From an uncultured Lewinella sp. (GTDB taxonomy: Bacteria; Bacteroidota; Bacteroidia; Chitinophagales; Saprospiraceae): DNA of 45,916 nucleotides. Each line of letters opens with the position of its first letter. Position 1 is the stretch's first letter. Both the position numbers and the translations under genes were made by a program. The DNA lies in NCBI GenBank assembly GCA_937873655.1, contig CALMYQ010000123.1, positions 1 to 45,916 on the forward strand, written 5' to 3'. The notes beneath the pieces were generated by a model. It was not told the origin of the DNA. It searched no databases and saw only the letters and a list, made by a program, of their open reading frames with translations. Shown piece after piece: positions 1-8,303 of this stretch.

Positions 1-478
1 CCCTGATTATTATCTCGAAATCTATGCTTCACCCTAAAATGGAGATGAGCGAAAAAATTTTTACAAAAATAGCGGGCAACCTGTTAACGGTTCTGCCTGC
101 TGCGGAAACCTGTATATAAAAAGTATGACTAAACCCCGGTCTTATTAAATCCCCAATTTTACTTATTAGCCTGTGCCTTTAGGTTTTTGAGGTAAGAAAT
201 GACGATTTCGAAAGCCTGAGGTGAAGCTGGATTATTTGTGTTCAGCCGCGTGAAGCTTCCGTAGCTGAGCCGGGTAATACGCCCGGTTCGGCCTGTAGAA
301 TTTTTTCTGTGAACAAGCCTTGTTGACGAGGACTTGAATGTCCGGTTTTTACCGATGATCGGCTCTGCCTTTTGTCGGACGGGAATGCTTTGCCTTGCTT
401 CAACGTCGCTTGCCGGAAATCAACCTTCATGCCAGCCGGGTCCATCAACCATTTTCAAATTTTCAAAACTGCACGATT
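1..478. other. Left-end stretch without a recognisable gene
   Basis: No reading frame here looks like a protein. The only pattern noted is a 13-bp string, ACTAAACCCCGGT, at 128-140 that recurs exactly at 7642-7654, about 50 bp ahead of the sigma-factor gene. The leader of the small lipoprotein gene lies at the right edge. The window may begin at a contig edge. Confidence 0.5.
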
Positions 479-682
479 ATGGAAAAGAAAGTGAATGGCC
501 CTGCGCTTCAGAGAAGGAAATGCTTCTTCGGTTTTATTTTATGCCTGGCAATCGCCGCATCGTCAACCGGCTGCGTGAAAGAGGATGATATCGTTGTCGA
601 CGATATTATCATTCCTCAGTTGAATAACACAAGTCAGGACTCTATTGCCAACATTGTCGTTGATGATTTTATTATTCTTTGA
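479..682 (+). CDS. Small putative lipoprotein (67 aa), unknown function
   Basis: Not recognised as a family. The ATG at 479 was chosen over an upstream in-frame start because it gives a compact lipoprotein signal: a basic N-terminus with QRRK, a hydrophobic stretch over residues about 15-28, and a lipobox ending SSTGC with the acylated cysteine at residue 32. The remaining 35 residues are acidic and contain two copies of an IVVDD(I/F)II motif. It is probably exported and lipidated. The gene is convergent with the helical protein downstream, and a strong hairpin separates the two. It could be a chance frame, but the lipobox and motif repeat argue for a real gene. Confidence 0.5.
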   Translation: MEKKVNGPALQRRKCFFGFILCLAIAASSTGCVKEDDIVVDDIIIPQLNNTSQDSIANIVVDDFIIL

Positions 683-686
683 TTCA

Positions 687-713
687 ATCGGCCCGGCCTC
701 GCGTCGGGCCGAT
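687..713. terminator. Perfect 9-bp hairpin between convergent genes
   Basis: ATCGGCCCG (687-695) pairs perfectly with CGGGCCGAT (705-713) around a 9-nt loop. It starts 4 nt after the stop of the small lipoprotein gene and touches the stop codon of the convergent minus-strand gene, so it could end transcription from both sides. The T-tract is weak on both strands: the plus strand reaches an eight-T run only about 15 nt later. Confidence 0.6.
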
Positions 714-2239
714 TATAACTCCCTGATCATTTTTTTTAACCAGGGTTTTGAGGTTATCCGGTCGAACTTTTCCAGTTTGGCAAGCAGCCTCACTTTACCC
801 GGCTCTTTCCGGGATTTGTCCATAAGTTCTTTGAAGTGGAATTTGAAAATGGCATTGCACATGGTCAGGAAATTCTGAAAAGGCTTTTTCTTTTCTGCTG
901 AAAGAATTCCTTCTCTCGAAATAAATTTCCTGAAACTTTCCGCTGCGTTTTCAAAGTGATCTGAATCATAATGCTTTTCCCGAACGGTCAATGCCAGATA
1001 GCAACATATCTGCAAGGTATTGGCTCTGAGTGTGTACGCCAGGCCGCCCGTGATATACCTGGGATAAATATCATTCAGGATCGCAAGCGTTTTGTGGTAG
1101 TTGTCCTGGAAGAAATGATAATAGGCCAAAGTCAATTGATAGGCTTTTTCGGCTTCTTCCTTGTTTTCAAGGTAGGGTTTGCATCGTTCCATAAAGGATA
1201 ACTGAATGTCGAATTTGCCCACTGCCGCAGCGCTTAACGCAACATTGATGTATTCGTCCGCCTTCATGACGCCTTCGAAGAAGAAAATGCGTTTTTCAAC
1301 TCCGGTAAAGGACCAATAGAACATTTCTTCCCGCATATCTTCATCCCCCTTTTCGTATTGATAAAACGCGGTGTTCAAACCGTATTTCAGCAATACCAAT
1401 TGGTCAGGTATGGCCAGCATTTCAAAATGTTCGGAAAATAAAACCCTGTACTCGCGGTAATGTGACTTGCTGTCCCGGTTCGATAATAATTCGGCTGCCG
1501 ACTGATACAGTTGAATAGCAGGCTCATCCCGGCTTTCTTCCCGAATGATTAGCTGGTAGTATTGCCTTAAAGTTGCTGCCTCAAGATCACTTTTTAAAAG
1601 ATTGTGCCGGTTGAGGTATTCACAATAGTACCGTAAGGTGGAAAGCTTAAAGAAGGTAAACAGGTCGTTGAGGGCCGGACCGAAGAAGGAACTGTCGTTG
1701 GTATGCTGATTGATGCTTTGATGATAATAAAGCTGATGCGATAACCACCACATATCCGCTTTTCGCATGATGGTGGCGGGAGCGGCCTCAAGGATCTTGC
1801 TGAAATTTTTCGCTTCTCTATGGAGCAACTCCGTATTCCGGCGCTTTTTAAGGCCTGAGATCAAAACCCGGTTCCTGACAAATTCGTTTTCGGTCAATTC
1901 TGAATGGCTAACGTATTCGATCAGTGCGGCTTCAAGTTTCCCGAGCAGCCTGCCCAGCTTTTTAAGTGCTTTTTCTTCCGGAATCTGCCCGAAGAGGGCA
2001 TTGATCAGACTCCTGCCGTTGACCCGGTACTGAATTGGATTGTAGACAGCCAGTCTGAGCTTGTTAAAGAGGATAACCTCCGGTTCGTTTCCCAAGGGAT
2101 AGTGCCACCTGAAAAATTTCTGGACTTTAGGCATCTCTTCCTTATCCAGAATGCTCCAGGTTGCAAGCAATCTTTCTTTTTCATTTTTCAACACTTCTTT
2201 TTTGTTGACGCTTATGGCAAACCTGGGTTTTTCGTCCAT
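713..2239 (-). CDS. Helical-repeat-like cytoplasmic protein, paralog 1 (508 aa)
   Basis: Unknown function. There is no signal peptide or membrane segment, and the chain appears almost entirely alpha-helical and charged. It is clearly homologous to the minus-strand protein at 24379-25896: both start with a short strand-like segment containing KKEVLK, then a KEEMP..(Q/R)KF motif near residue 35. Both carry FRKFISR about 70 residues from the end and finish with T.S(K/R)PWL(K/R).(M/F)I.EL. The protein at 16067-17527 has the same N-terminal plan. Weak TPR-like stretches (YYHFFQDNYHKTLAIL) suggest an alpha-solenoid scaffold, but no enzymatic motif is visible. The gene is divergent from a secreted PPC-like protein across an intergenic region that carries a palindrome. 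Confidence 0.85.
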   Translation of the reverse strand: MDEKPRFAISVNKKEVLKNEKERLLATWSILDKEEMPKVQKFFRWHYPLGNEPEVILFNKLRLAVYNPIQYRVNGRSLINALFGQIPEEKALKKLGRLLGKLEAALIEYVSHSELTENEFVRNRVLISGLKKRRNTELLHREAKNFSKILEAAPATIMRKADMWWLSHQLYYHQSINQHTNDSSFFGPALNDLFTFFKLSTLRYYCEYLNRHNLLKSDLEAATLRQYYQLIIREESRDEPAIQLYQSAAELLSNRDSKSHYREYRVLFSEHFEMLAIPDQLVLLKYGLNTAFYQYEKGDEDMREEMFYWSFTGVEKRIFFFEGVMKADEYINVALSAAAVGKFDIQLSFMERCKPYLENKEEAEKAYQLTLAYYHFFQDNYHKTLAILNDIYPRYITGGLAYTLRANTLQICCYLALTVREKHYDSDHFENAAESFRKFISREGILSAEKKKPFQNFLTMCNAIFKFHFKELMDKSRKEPGKVRLLAKLEKFDRITSKPWLKKMIREL

Positions 2240-2355
2240 GATTTAAGTGTTTGATAAATAGTAATTTGTGAAAAAAAATCCACTCGCTGGCGATTGATTT
2301 ACATTTGCGCAACCTCAATGGGCTCAATTTTTTGTCCAGGGAAAAGCTGCGTTGC

Positions 2356-2375
2356 CATACCTAATTTTAGGGACA
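2356..2375. promoter_or_regulatory. Palindromic operator-like site (copy 1)
   Basis: CATACCTAATTTTAGGGACA matches the site at 26009-26028 at 18 of 20 positions and has the core CCTAA-TT-TTAGG. It sits 62 nt before the PPC-like gene start and about 115 nt upstream of the divergent helical gene, the same geometry as copy 2. LuxR/GerE-type regulators are plausible binders, but that assignment is inference. Confidence 0.55.
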
Positions 2376-2437
2376 TGGTTGCAAAATAAAGACAGCCTTG
2401 AAATCCTGCAAAATATGTTAAACCTAAATTTTCAAAG

Positions 2438-2866
2438 ATGAAGACTAAAATCCTTTTCCTGACCTCGGTGATGATTTTTTCAATGGCCCGAACGGGGCAA
2501 GCACAGTTTGATGCAATATATTCCCAATTACTAGCGATCGGCAGGGTCGAAATCAACCAGGGGTATAAGCTTACCCATGATATAGAAGTTGACTATTTGA
2601 ATGATGACGGCTACACCAGTTATTATTTTACCCTTTACCGAGGATGGACCTACCGTATTTGGGGTGTATGCGACAATGACTGCGATGATCTGGATTTATG
2701 CCTGTATGATGAAAGCAATAATGAAATTGATTGCGATAAAACCACGGATGACCGGCCTGTTACCAAAGTTACACCTAAATGGACCGGTAGATTTCGGCTA
2801 CAGGTAAAAATGTATGACTGCAAGATAAATCCTTGCAAGTTTGGTTTTGCCGTATTTGGGAAGTAA
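2438..2866 (+). CDS. Secreted PPC-like beta-sandwich protein (142 aa)
   Basis: The N-terminus is a signal peptide (MKTKILFLTSVMIFSMARTGQAQ) with likely cleavage after AQA or AQ. The mature part resembles a single bacterial pre-peptidase C-terminal (PPC) domain: a YYFTLYRGWTYRI strand, an acidic C(D)NDCDDLDLCLYDE segment that could bind calcium, and a closing RF(R)LQVKMY strand. The four cysteines in the second half may form disulfides in the periplasm or outside the cell. No catalytic residues are evident, so a binding or structural role is more likely. It is the first gene of an AT-rich run of exported proteins and has a palindromic site upstream. Confidence 0.75.
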   Translation: MKTKILFLTSVMIFSMARTGQAQFDAIYSQLLAIGRVEINQGYKLTHDIEVDYLNDDGYTSYYFTLYRGWTYRIWGVCDNDCDDLDLCLYDESNNEIDCDKTTDDRPVTKVTPKWTGRFRLQVKMYDCKINPCKFGFAVFGK

Positions 2867-2969
2867 AGCTTCTGGCAGTCGGTATGGCTGTACTTACTGA
2901 ATTGGACTTTAGTGAGTTGATTCCACAATCTTCATAATAAATTCCGTAAATTTTATTTAACCTTTTTCT

Positions 2970-3563
2970 ATGAAAAATAAAATTCTTTTTGGTGTTGCCT
3001 TTTTAGCTTTTATTTCAGCTTCAGGTGTACTGAATGCCCAATACAATATTGCCGAAATCGGTCTCGCGCAAGGTACATTCAAGGCGGCGGAATTGGATAT
3101 TAATACCAATTTGATTGGTCTGCATGCCGGGATTGAAGTTCCGTTGGCAACCTATTCCTTCAGGTTGGGATATGATTACTTGTCCAGAGTAGGATCTGCT
3201 ACTGACGGCAAAAAATCATTGAGCCACCTTTCTGCACTCAAATTTTTAGGCGGCAAAGTCTTCAATAGTGGACATAGGGTCCAATTCCTGGTTTTTGGAG
3301 GAGGCTATGCAATGACGCCAGTCGGCGATATCCAACTTCCGGAGGATAAAAAATCTGTATTCGGGTTTTCTTCCAGCGCAGGAACCCGGATTTATATAAG
3401 CAATCGATTTTCAGTTTTCGGTGAAGCCCTTTTTGACATTGGCCTGGTCCCTGATTACACCTACACCAATAGTGATGGCGTATCCATTACCTCAAACATG
3501 CCTATCCGTAACCTGGCTTTTTCAGTAGGCATCGCTTTTGTTTACCTCAATAAGAAAAAATAA
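2970..3563 (+). CDS. Outer-membrane beta-barrel protein (197 aa)
   Basis: A signal peptide (residues about 1-23, ending ASGVLNAQ) precedes alternating hydrophobic/polar strands such as TYSFRLGYDYLSR, HRVQFLVFGGGYAM, GTRIYISNRFSVFGEALFDIG and a final LAFSVGIAFVYLNKK strand. This is the pattern of small 8-strand OmpW/OmpX-like or 'porin family' barrels of Bacteroidota, and the length fits. It probably sits in the outer membrane. The next gene begins 6 nt after its stop, so the two are likely co-transcribed. The substrate, if any, cannot be told. Confidence 0.8.
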   Translation: MKNKILFGVAFLAFISASGVLNAQYNIAEIGLAQGTFKAAELDINTNLIGLHAGIEVPLATYSFRLGYDYLSRVGSATDGKKSLSHLSALKFLGGKVFNSGHRVQFLVFGGGYAMTPVGDIQLPEDKKSVFGFSSSAGTRIYISNRFSVFGEALFDIGLVPDYTYTNSDGVSITSNMPIRNLAFSVGIAFVYLNKKK

Positions 3564-3569
3564 GTATAA

Positions 3570-4976
3570 ATGAAAATTGCATATATTTTAATCGCATTTA
3601 TAGCATTTTTCAATTTTGATCAACCCATATATGGACAATCTGATAGAGTCAAAACCTTTAACAGGTTGGATAAAATGTTTCAAAACTATAAATACGGGAA
3701 GCATAAAATCATACTGGGGCCTACTCCTAAGGATTATATTTTATTGGATTATTTCAAGGAGTATTTTATTGATAAAACCGACAAGCTGGGGTATGAAAAT
3801 CTGGGACAGGAAACCATTATTATTTTCGGAACACAGTATATCTGTGTGAAACAATTCACTTTGGTCAAATATGCGCCTGATCCCTGCGAGGTTGACCCTT
3901 TCAAGGTAACTTCCATAGAGCCCCTAATTTTGTTTTACAATGAAATCTTTCCTTCTTTTATTTGCGGAGTATCATCCAATGCTCCGAATCAAGGAGGTGT
4001 TTTTGATAATTTCTTTCTCAATAAATCTGGTTCCATCGGGTTCCGGTTTACAACTCGTTGCAAAGACAGGAAAGTATACTATGAAATTTCGAGCCCGGAT
4101 GGATATTTTCAGTATCCTTTGAAGGGGGTGTTTTATTCTTCCGTCGGGAAAGTGGAGATTTTCCCAGACATTCCCTGGAATTATGAAAAATTAATGTGTA
4201 CCAAATCGAGAACCCAAAGTTCATTACACTTCAGGTTCTATGACGATCAGGGGCAGGAAAAAAGCGTTACCGAAACCGTTTATTATCGTAGTCCCAATGA
4301 TTGCATTCTGGGTGCAGATCTAACCAAAATGGGGTATTCCTCTGACGGGTTTCAGAACATGAGATGGATGACAGTAGGTTATGTAAACGAAGAAAGCCGG
4401 GAAATTGAAGAAATTATGAATGAAATTGTGAAATCCAACCCTCAAATTCCCGCTTGGGGCTATGCCGCGGGTTCAGGAGATGTGCTATTTGATCAGATTG
4501 AAGCAATTTGGAAATTTTTGCAGGCCAAGGATGTAAAATATGCCAGCATGACTACCACAACCGACGGGTTTAATCCTAATCTGCGATCTCAGTATGTAAG
4601 GAACGTGGAAAATTCTTTGAATGACAAACTTGCCAATTGTATTGACGGATCTGTTTTGATAGTATCGATTCTGCGAAAATGGGGTTTTCCTACCTCCCTG
4701 GTTTTGGTCCCCGGTCATGCGTTTATTTCCTTCGGTATTAAAGAGGTGGAAGAAGTCAATAATAAAACTGTGGAAATTATGAAGGAATACCATTTAGAAA
4801 CCACTTTGGTTGGGGCAAAAGATAGCTTTGGTGAAAAATGTTCTTTTATAAGGGCCGTGGCAAAGGCAGAAATAGAAGCCAAGGTAGAATACAGGGGGCA
4901 GTTAAATTATTATAATCTTAATGTCTATCGGCCATTTGTAAAGCCTGTTCCCTTTCACTTATGTAAATATCCTTAA
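3570..4976 (+). CDS. Secreted protein with transglutaminase-like cysteine domain (468 aa)
   Basis: A signal peptide (ends PIYGQ, about residue 23) is followed by a ~300-residue region I do not recognise. A transglutaminase/papain-like core follows: NCIDGSVL with the candidate nucleophile Cys357, a helix SILRKWGF, and the strand LVLVPGHAF with candidate His383. This Cys-GS-LRxxG-VPGHAF arrangement is typical of bacterial transglutaminase-like domains; the third catalytic residue was not identified. It could act on cell-surface protein or peptidoglycan amide bonds, or be an inactive scaffold. It sits 6 nt after the barrel gene, in the same AT-rich block, so a barrel/surface-enzyme pair is plausible. 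Confidence 0.75.
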   Translation: MKIAYILIAFIAFFNFDQPIYGQSDRVKTFNRLDKMFQNYKYGKHKIILGPTPKDYILLDYFKEYFIDKTDKLGYENLGQETIIIFGTQYICVKQFTLVKYAPDPCEVDPFKVTSIEPLILFYNEIFPSFICGVSSNAPNQGGVFDNFFLNKSGSIGFRFTTRCKDRKVYYEISSPDGYFQYPLKGVFYSSVGKVEIFPDIPWNYEKLMCTKSRTQSSLHFRFYDDQGQEKSVTETVYYRSPNDCILGADLTKMGYSSDGFQNMRWMTVGYVNEESREIEEIMNEIVKSNPQIPAWGYAAGSGDVLFDQIEAIWKFLQAKDVKYASMTTTTDGFNPNLRSQYVRNVENSLNDKLANCIDGSVLIVSILRKWGFPTSLVLVPGHAFISFGIKEVEEVNNKTVEIMKEYHLETTLVGAKDSFGEKCSFIRAVAKAEIEAKVEYRGQLNYYNLNVYRPFVKPVPFHLCKYP

Positions 4977-5142
4977 ACTCCGGATTATGAGATGATCATT
5001 TGATGCACTGCCCTTTCAAAGAATACAAATATGCAAAGGATAGGAAATTAACAAAATAGTACCTGTTGATCAGTTGATATTTGCACGACTGATAGTGTAA
5101 AGGTTGTTTGGTGCCACATTTATTATTAATAAAAAGAATAAA

Positions 5143-7206
5143 ATGAGATCCATTATTTCAACAGTCGTAATTTTTTTACCTGTACTTCTTTTTTCCCAAA
5201 TTGATTCAGAACCTGCCAATAACATTCTGAGCGGGGCAGACATGCTTTCAATTGGTGTTAGCAACAACGCTTCCATCAATCCGGCAAATGACAACGATTT
5301 TTTCAAATTTACGATTACCCAACCTGGGGTTGTAATTATTTCGGTTACCAACGTGCCAGCTAATATTGATATGGACTATGAATTTTTCAACGAACAAGGC
5401 ATTTCGGTCTATTCAACAAATTTTGGTGATGGACAGAATTTTGTCATTGACGGATTGTTATGCAATCCCGGAACTTATGCCTTTCGACTTGGAGATAACG
5501 AGGGTAATCCTGCTCAATATACTGTACGGGTAGAATTTGACATTTCGGACGTATATGAATGCAATAATTCATTACCTGCTGCTACCTTGATACCCTTGGC
5601 CACAAATATCTGCGCTTCTATTTATGATGAAAATGACAACGATTTCTACCAATTCATTATTAATCAACCCGGCGTTGTAAAAATTACAGTTTCAAACGTT
5701 CCGGCAAATATTGATATGGATTTCGAATTTTTTAATGAACAAGGAATTTCAGTTGGATCTCTATTCTACGGAGACGGAGAAAATTTTGTTGTGGACGCTT
5801 TGTTATGCAATCCTGGGATCTATAGGTTTCGTCTTGCGGACAATGAAGGAAATCCGGCTCAGTATTGCGTACGGGTTGATTTTGATATTTCCGATAATTA
5901 TGAATGCAATAATTCACTCGCAACAGCGGCTCATATTCCGCTCGCAACAACGATCTGCGCCTCCATTTATGATGAAAACGACAATGATTACTATGAATTT
6001 GATATCACGCAGCCTGGAGTAGTGAAAATATCAGTATTTAATGTACCAGCGAATATTGATATGGACTATGAGTTTTTTAATGAATTGGGGATTTCAGTAG
6101 GTTCCATTTTTTTTGGAGACGGCGAGAATTTCATTGTGTATGGCCTGCTCTGCAATCCAGGAACTTACGCTTTCAGGCTTGCTGACAATGAAGGCAACCC
6201 GGCTCAATATTGTGTACGAGTTGATTTTGATACCACAGACCTTTATGAATGCAATAACTCCCTTTCGACTGCCCAACCAGTTCAACTTGCCACTAATATC
6301 TGCGCCTCCATCAATCCGGAAAATGACAATGACTATTATAAATTCGAAATTACTCAACCCGGCGTTGTAAAAATCACGGTTTTTAATGTTCCGGCGAACA
6401 TCGATATGGACTATGAATTCTTTAACGAATTGGGGCTTTCCACAGGTAGTTTATTCTATGGCGACGGGGAGAATTTCATAGTAACAGGATTGCTTTGCAA
6501 CCCAGGAACTTACGCCTTCAGGCTTGCGGACAATGAAGGAAATTCTGCCCAATATTGTTTCCGGATAGATTTCGATACGACGGATATCTTCGAATGCAAC
6601 CAAGACATCAATTCAGCTGAACCTATCTTATGCAACGTGCCGGTTTTTGCTTCTATCAATCCGGCAAATGATAAGGATTGCTACGAAATAACGCTAAATC
6701 AACCAGATATTTTAACGGTGAATGTATCAAATGTACCCAGCAATCTTGATCTTTCAGTAGCCCTCTATGGTCCGTCTCCAAGCACCGCATTGATAAACAA
6801 CCAGAACGGGAGTACTGGCGGGAATATTTCTTTTACATCGCCGCAGACGCTTCCTGCAGGAAAATATCAAATATGCATTACGGATAATAAAGCAAGCGAA
6901 AGTCAGTATACCCTCACGGTTACTTGTCCGTCTTTGGTTGGTGGAATCAATGATCTTCTGTTCGACAAAAATGTAAAAATTTACCCTAACCCGGCCAGTG
7001 AAACCCTTATAATTGAAATTTCAGAAAATTTCAATCAAGCTGAATTTTCATATGAAGTCAGAAATTTACTTGGTCAAATTGTTTTAGATGAAAAAATTGA
7101 AAAAAAATTAGAAAAAATTCAGATAGGGCATCTAAAAAAAGGAATTTATATTATTGAAATTAAAGGAAGAGAAGGAAGGCTATCAAGGCAGTTCATTAAA
7201 ATATGA
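5143..7206 (+). CDS. T9SS type A secreted protein with five PPC-type repeats (687 aa)
   Basis: The ATG at 5143 was preferred to an in-frame TTG at 5104 because it gives a clean signal peptide (MRSIISTVVIFLPVLLFSQ). The body holds five beta-sandwich repeats of 115 residues resembling PPC domains. Each has an ASI(N/Y)..NDND.(F/Y)..F..(T/N)QPGV opening and an NVPANIDMD.EFFNE centre; the first four are nearly identical and the fifth is diverged. The C-terminus is a type A T9SS sorting signal: VKIYPNPASETL, then RNLLGQIV and a KGIYIIEI strand. The protein is therefore expected to be exported through the outer membrane and anchored or released at the surface. No catalytic motif is visible; adhesion or glycan binding is an inference. 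Confidence 0.9.
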   Translation: MRSIISTVVIFLPVLLFSQIDSEPANNILSGADMLSIGVSNNASINPANDNDFFKFTITQPGVVIISVTNVPANIDMDYEFFNEQGISVYSTNFGDGQNFVIDGLLCNPGTYAFRLGDNEGNPAQYTVRVEFDISDVYECNNSLPAATLIPLATNICASIYDENDNDFYQFIINQPGVVKITVSNVPANIDMDFEFFNEQGISVGSLFYGDGENFVVDALLCNPGIYRFRLADNEGNPAQYCVRVDFDISDNYECNNSLATAAHIPLATTICASIYDENDNDYYEFDITQPGVVKISVFNVPANIDMDYEFFNELGISVGSIFFGDGENFIVYGLLCNPGTYAFRLADNEGNPAQYCVRVDFDTTDLYECNNSLSTAQPVQLATNICASINPENDNDYYKFEITQPGVVKITVFNVPANIDMDYEFFNELGLSTGSLFYGDGENFIVTGLLCNPGTYAFRLADNEGNSAQYCFRIDFDTTDIFECNQDINSAEPILCNVPVFASINPANDKDCYEITLNQPDILTVNVSNVPSNLDLSVALYGPSPSTALINNQNGSTGGNISFTSPQTLPAGKYQICITDNKASESQYTLTVTCPSLVGGINDLLFDKNVKIYPNPASETLIIEISENFNQAEFSYEVRNLLGQIVLDEKIEKKLEKIQIGHLKKGIYIIEIKGREGRLSRQFIKI
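5269..6930 (+). repeat. Five in-frame tandem repeats with exact 345-bp period
   Basis: The codons for the repeated 'ASI' motif start at 5269, 5614, 5959, 6304 and 6649, so every unit is exactly 345 bp (115 codons) with no indel. Units 1-4 are much more alike in protein than in DNA, where synonymous sites differ (for example gcttccatcaat, gcttctatttat, gcctccatttat). Unit 5 is diverged and its end is less sharp. Confidence 0.9.
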
Positions 7207-7706
7207 TTCAGGTTGGCCGTGGATTTCACTATCTATTTTATTTATGAAGTGCTTGAAAATTGGTATAGCGATCTATCCAAACAGAAGGTGTCACAAGAAG
7301 TTTATAACAACCTGTGCATGATCCCCACTGGAAGAATCGTTAGATCAGATTGAAGTGGAGATAAAAGAAACTTGTCTTGATGGCGCATGAAGTGAAATAA
7401 AAATTAGCGGAAGCTGTGACCGGAGGATTCATGCAAAAACGCCGTTATTTCCGAGAATTTTCATGACACGCAGGGGTTGCTTTTTTATTGGTTAAAAATC
7501 TGATTTTTAATTATTTATATTGAAACTGAAGATTGATCTGCCCTGTTTTTCCTGCCTGGAAGCCTGCATTTTCAGAATTAAGTCCTGGGGTGCTTGCGGT
7601 TTTGTCCCTATTTTTGGGTACATCCTGACCAGGTCGGGAAAACTAAACCCCGGTTAATCTTTTCCGGGAAAATATCGTTTGTCAAATAGCCTAACCGCGT
7701 TTAATT
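7207..7706. other. Intergenic stretch before the sigma-factor gene
   Basis: About 500 bp without a convincing gene. The frame of the preceding gene stays open to 7353 after its stop and could encode a 44-residue peptide from a GTG at 7219, but the upstream T9SS tail ends canonically, so this was not annotated. Near the sigma gene are an exact 13-bp copy of ACTAAACCCCGGT (7642-7654) and an imperfect dyad at 7604-7621. Confidence 0.5.
7604..7621. promoter_or_regulatory. Weak match to the CCCTAA/TTAGGG palindrome
   Basis: GTCCCTATTTTTGGGTAC carries opposed CCC/GGG arms, and both strands show a TAGGGACA-like or GGGTACA-like end. It lies about 85 nt ahead of the sigma-factor start. The dyad is imperfect (uneven arms), so membership in the site family at 2356, 26009 and 34390 is uncertain. 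Confidence 0.25.
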
Positions 7707-8303
7707 ATGGCTGCATTTGAAAATGACCGGCAGATCATTTCGGCCCTGCAAGGCGACAACCAGTCGGTTGATCACGCTTTAAGCTGGATAATAGCCGCGT
7801 GGAAAGCCCCCGTTATGAAGCTGCTTTTGGAAAAGTTTGCCGATGAACCGGCAGCGGAAGATGCTTTTATCGAAGGCCTGGCCGCTATGGCCCACAACGT
7901 CGGACGGGGCGCCTTTCGAGGCGACAGCAAGCTGTATTCCTATCTGTCCTCCATTTGCGTGAATAAATTCCTGGATCAGTTGAAAAAACAACCGGCTCGC
8001 TCCGGGATTGAACCGGATATCCTGGAAATCCCTGACTTCCCCGGGATGAACGGCGATTTTGAAAGCCTGGAAAAGGAGGAGGAAATCCGGCGCCTGCTGA
8101 ATCTCGCTTTTGACCGGCTGGGAGAGGAATGCCGGACGATTTTATTGCTCCGCGCCAAAGGGGTGAAGCCGGAGGAGATTGCCGGAATCGTAAATTTGCA
8201 ATACCAGACTGTAAAAAACAAAACGCATAACTGCCGCCGTGAATTCCGTGAACTGGCTATGGCCAATCCGGTTATCATGGATAAAATAAAGGAGTTGATA
8301 TGA
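7707..8303 (+). CDS. ECF-type RNA polymerase sigma-70 factor (198 aa)
   Basis: The length and layout fit an extracytoplasmic-function sigma factor. A region 2-like part (FADEPAAEDAFIEGLAAM, then FRGDSKLYSYLSSICVNKFLDQLKK) matches the conserved 'aEDvvQevF.. / f.g.s.l.tWLy.IarN...d..Rk' pattern. A region 4 helix-turn-helix follows at residues about 125-190 (LGEECRTILLLRAKGVKPEEIAGIV...TVKNKTHNCRREF). It should redirect RNA polymerase to a small target set. Its stop overlaps the start of the next gene (ATGA), so the downstream membrane protein is probably its partner, perhaps an anti-sigma regulator. Region 2 is divergent from classical ECF factors. Confidence 0.85.
   Translation: MAAFENDRQIISALQGDNQSVDHALSWIIAAWKAPVMKLLLEKFADEPAAEDAFIEGLAAMAHNVGRGAFRGDSKLYSYLSSICVNKFLDQLKKQPARSGIEPDILEIPDFPGMNGDFESLEKEEEIRRLLNLAFDRLGEECRTILLLRAKGVKPEEIAGIVNLQYQTVKNKTHNCRREFRELAMANPVIMDKIKELI

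Noticed and set aside
7219..7353. 44-codon frame with GTG start after the PPC-repeat gene
   Set aside because: It merely continues the frame past a canonical T9SS tail and stop codon, has no promoter or ribosome signal, and shows no recognisable motif.
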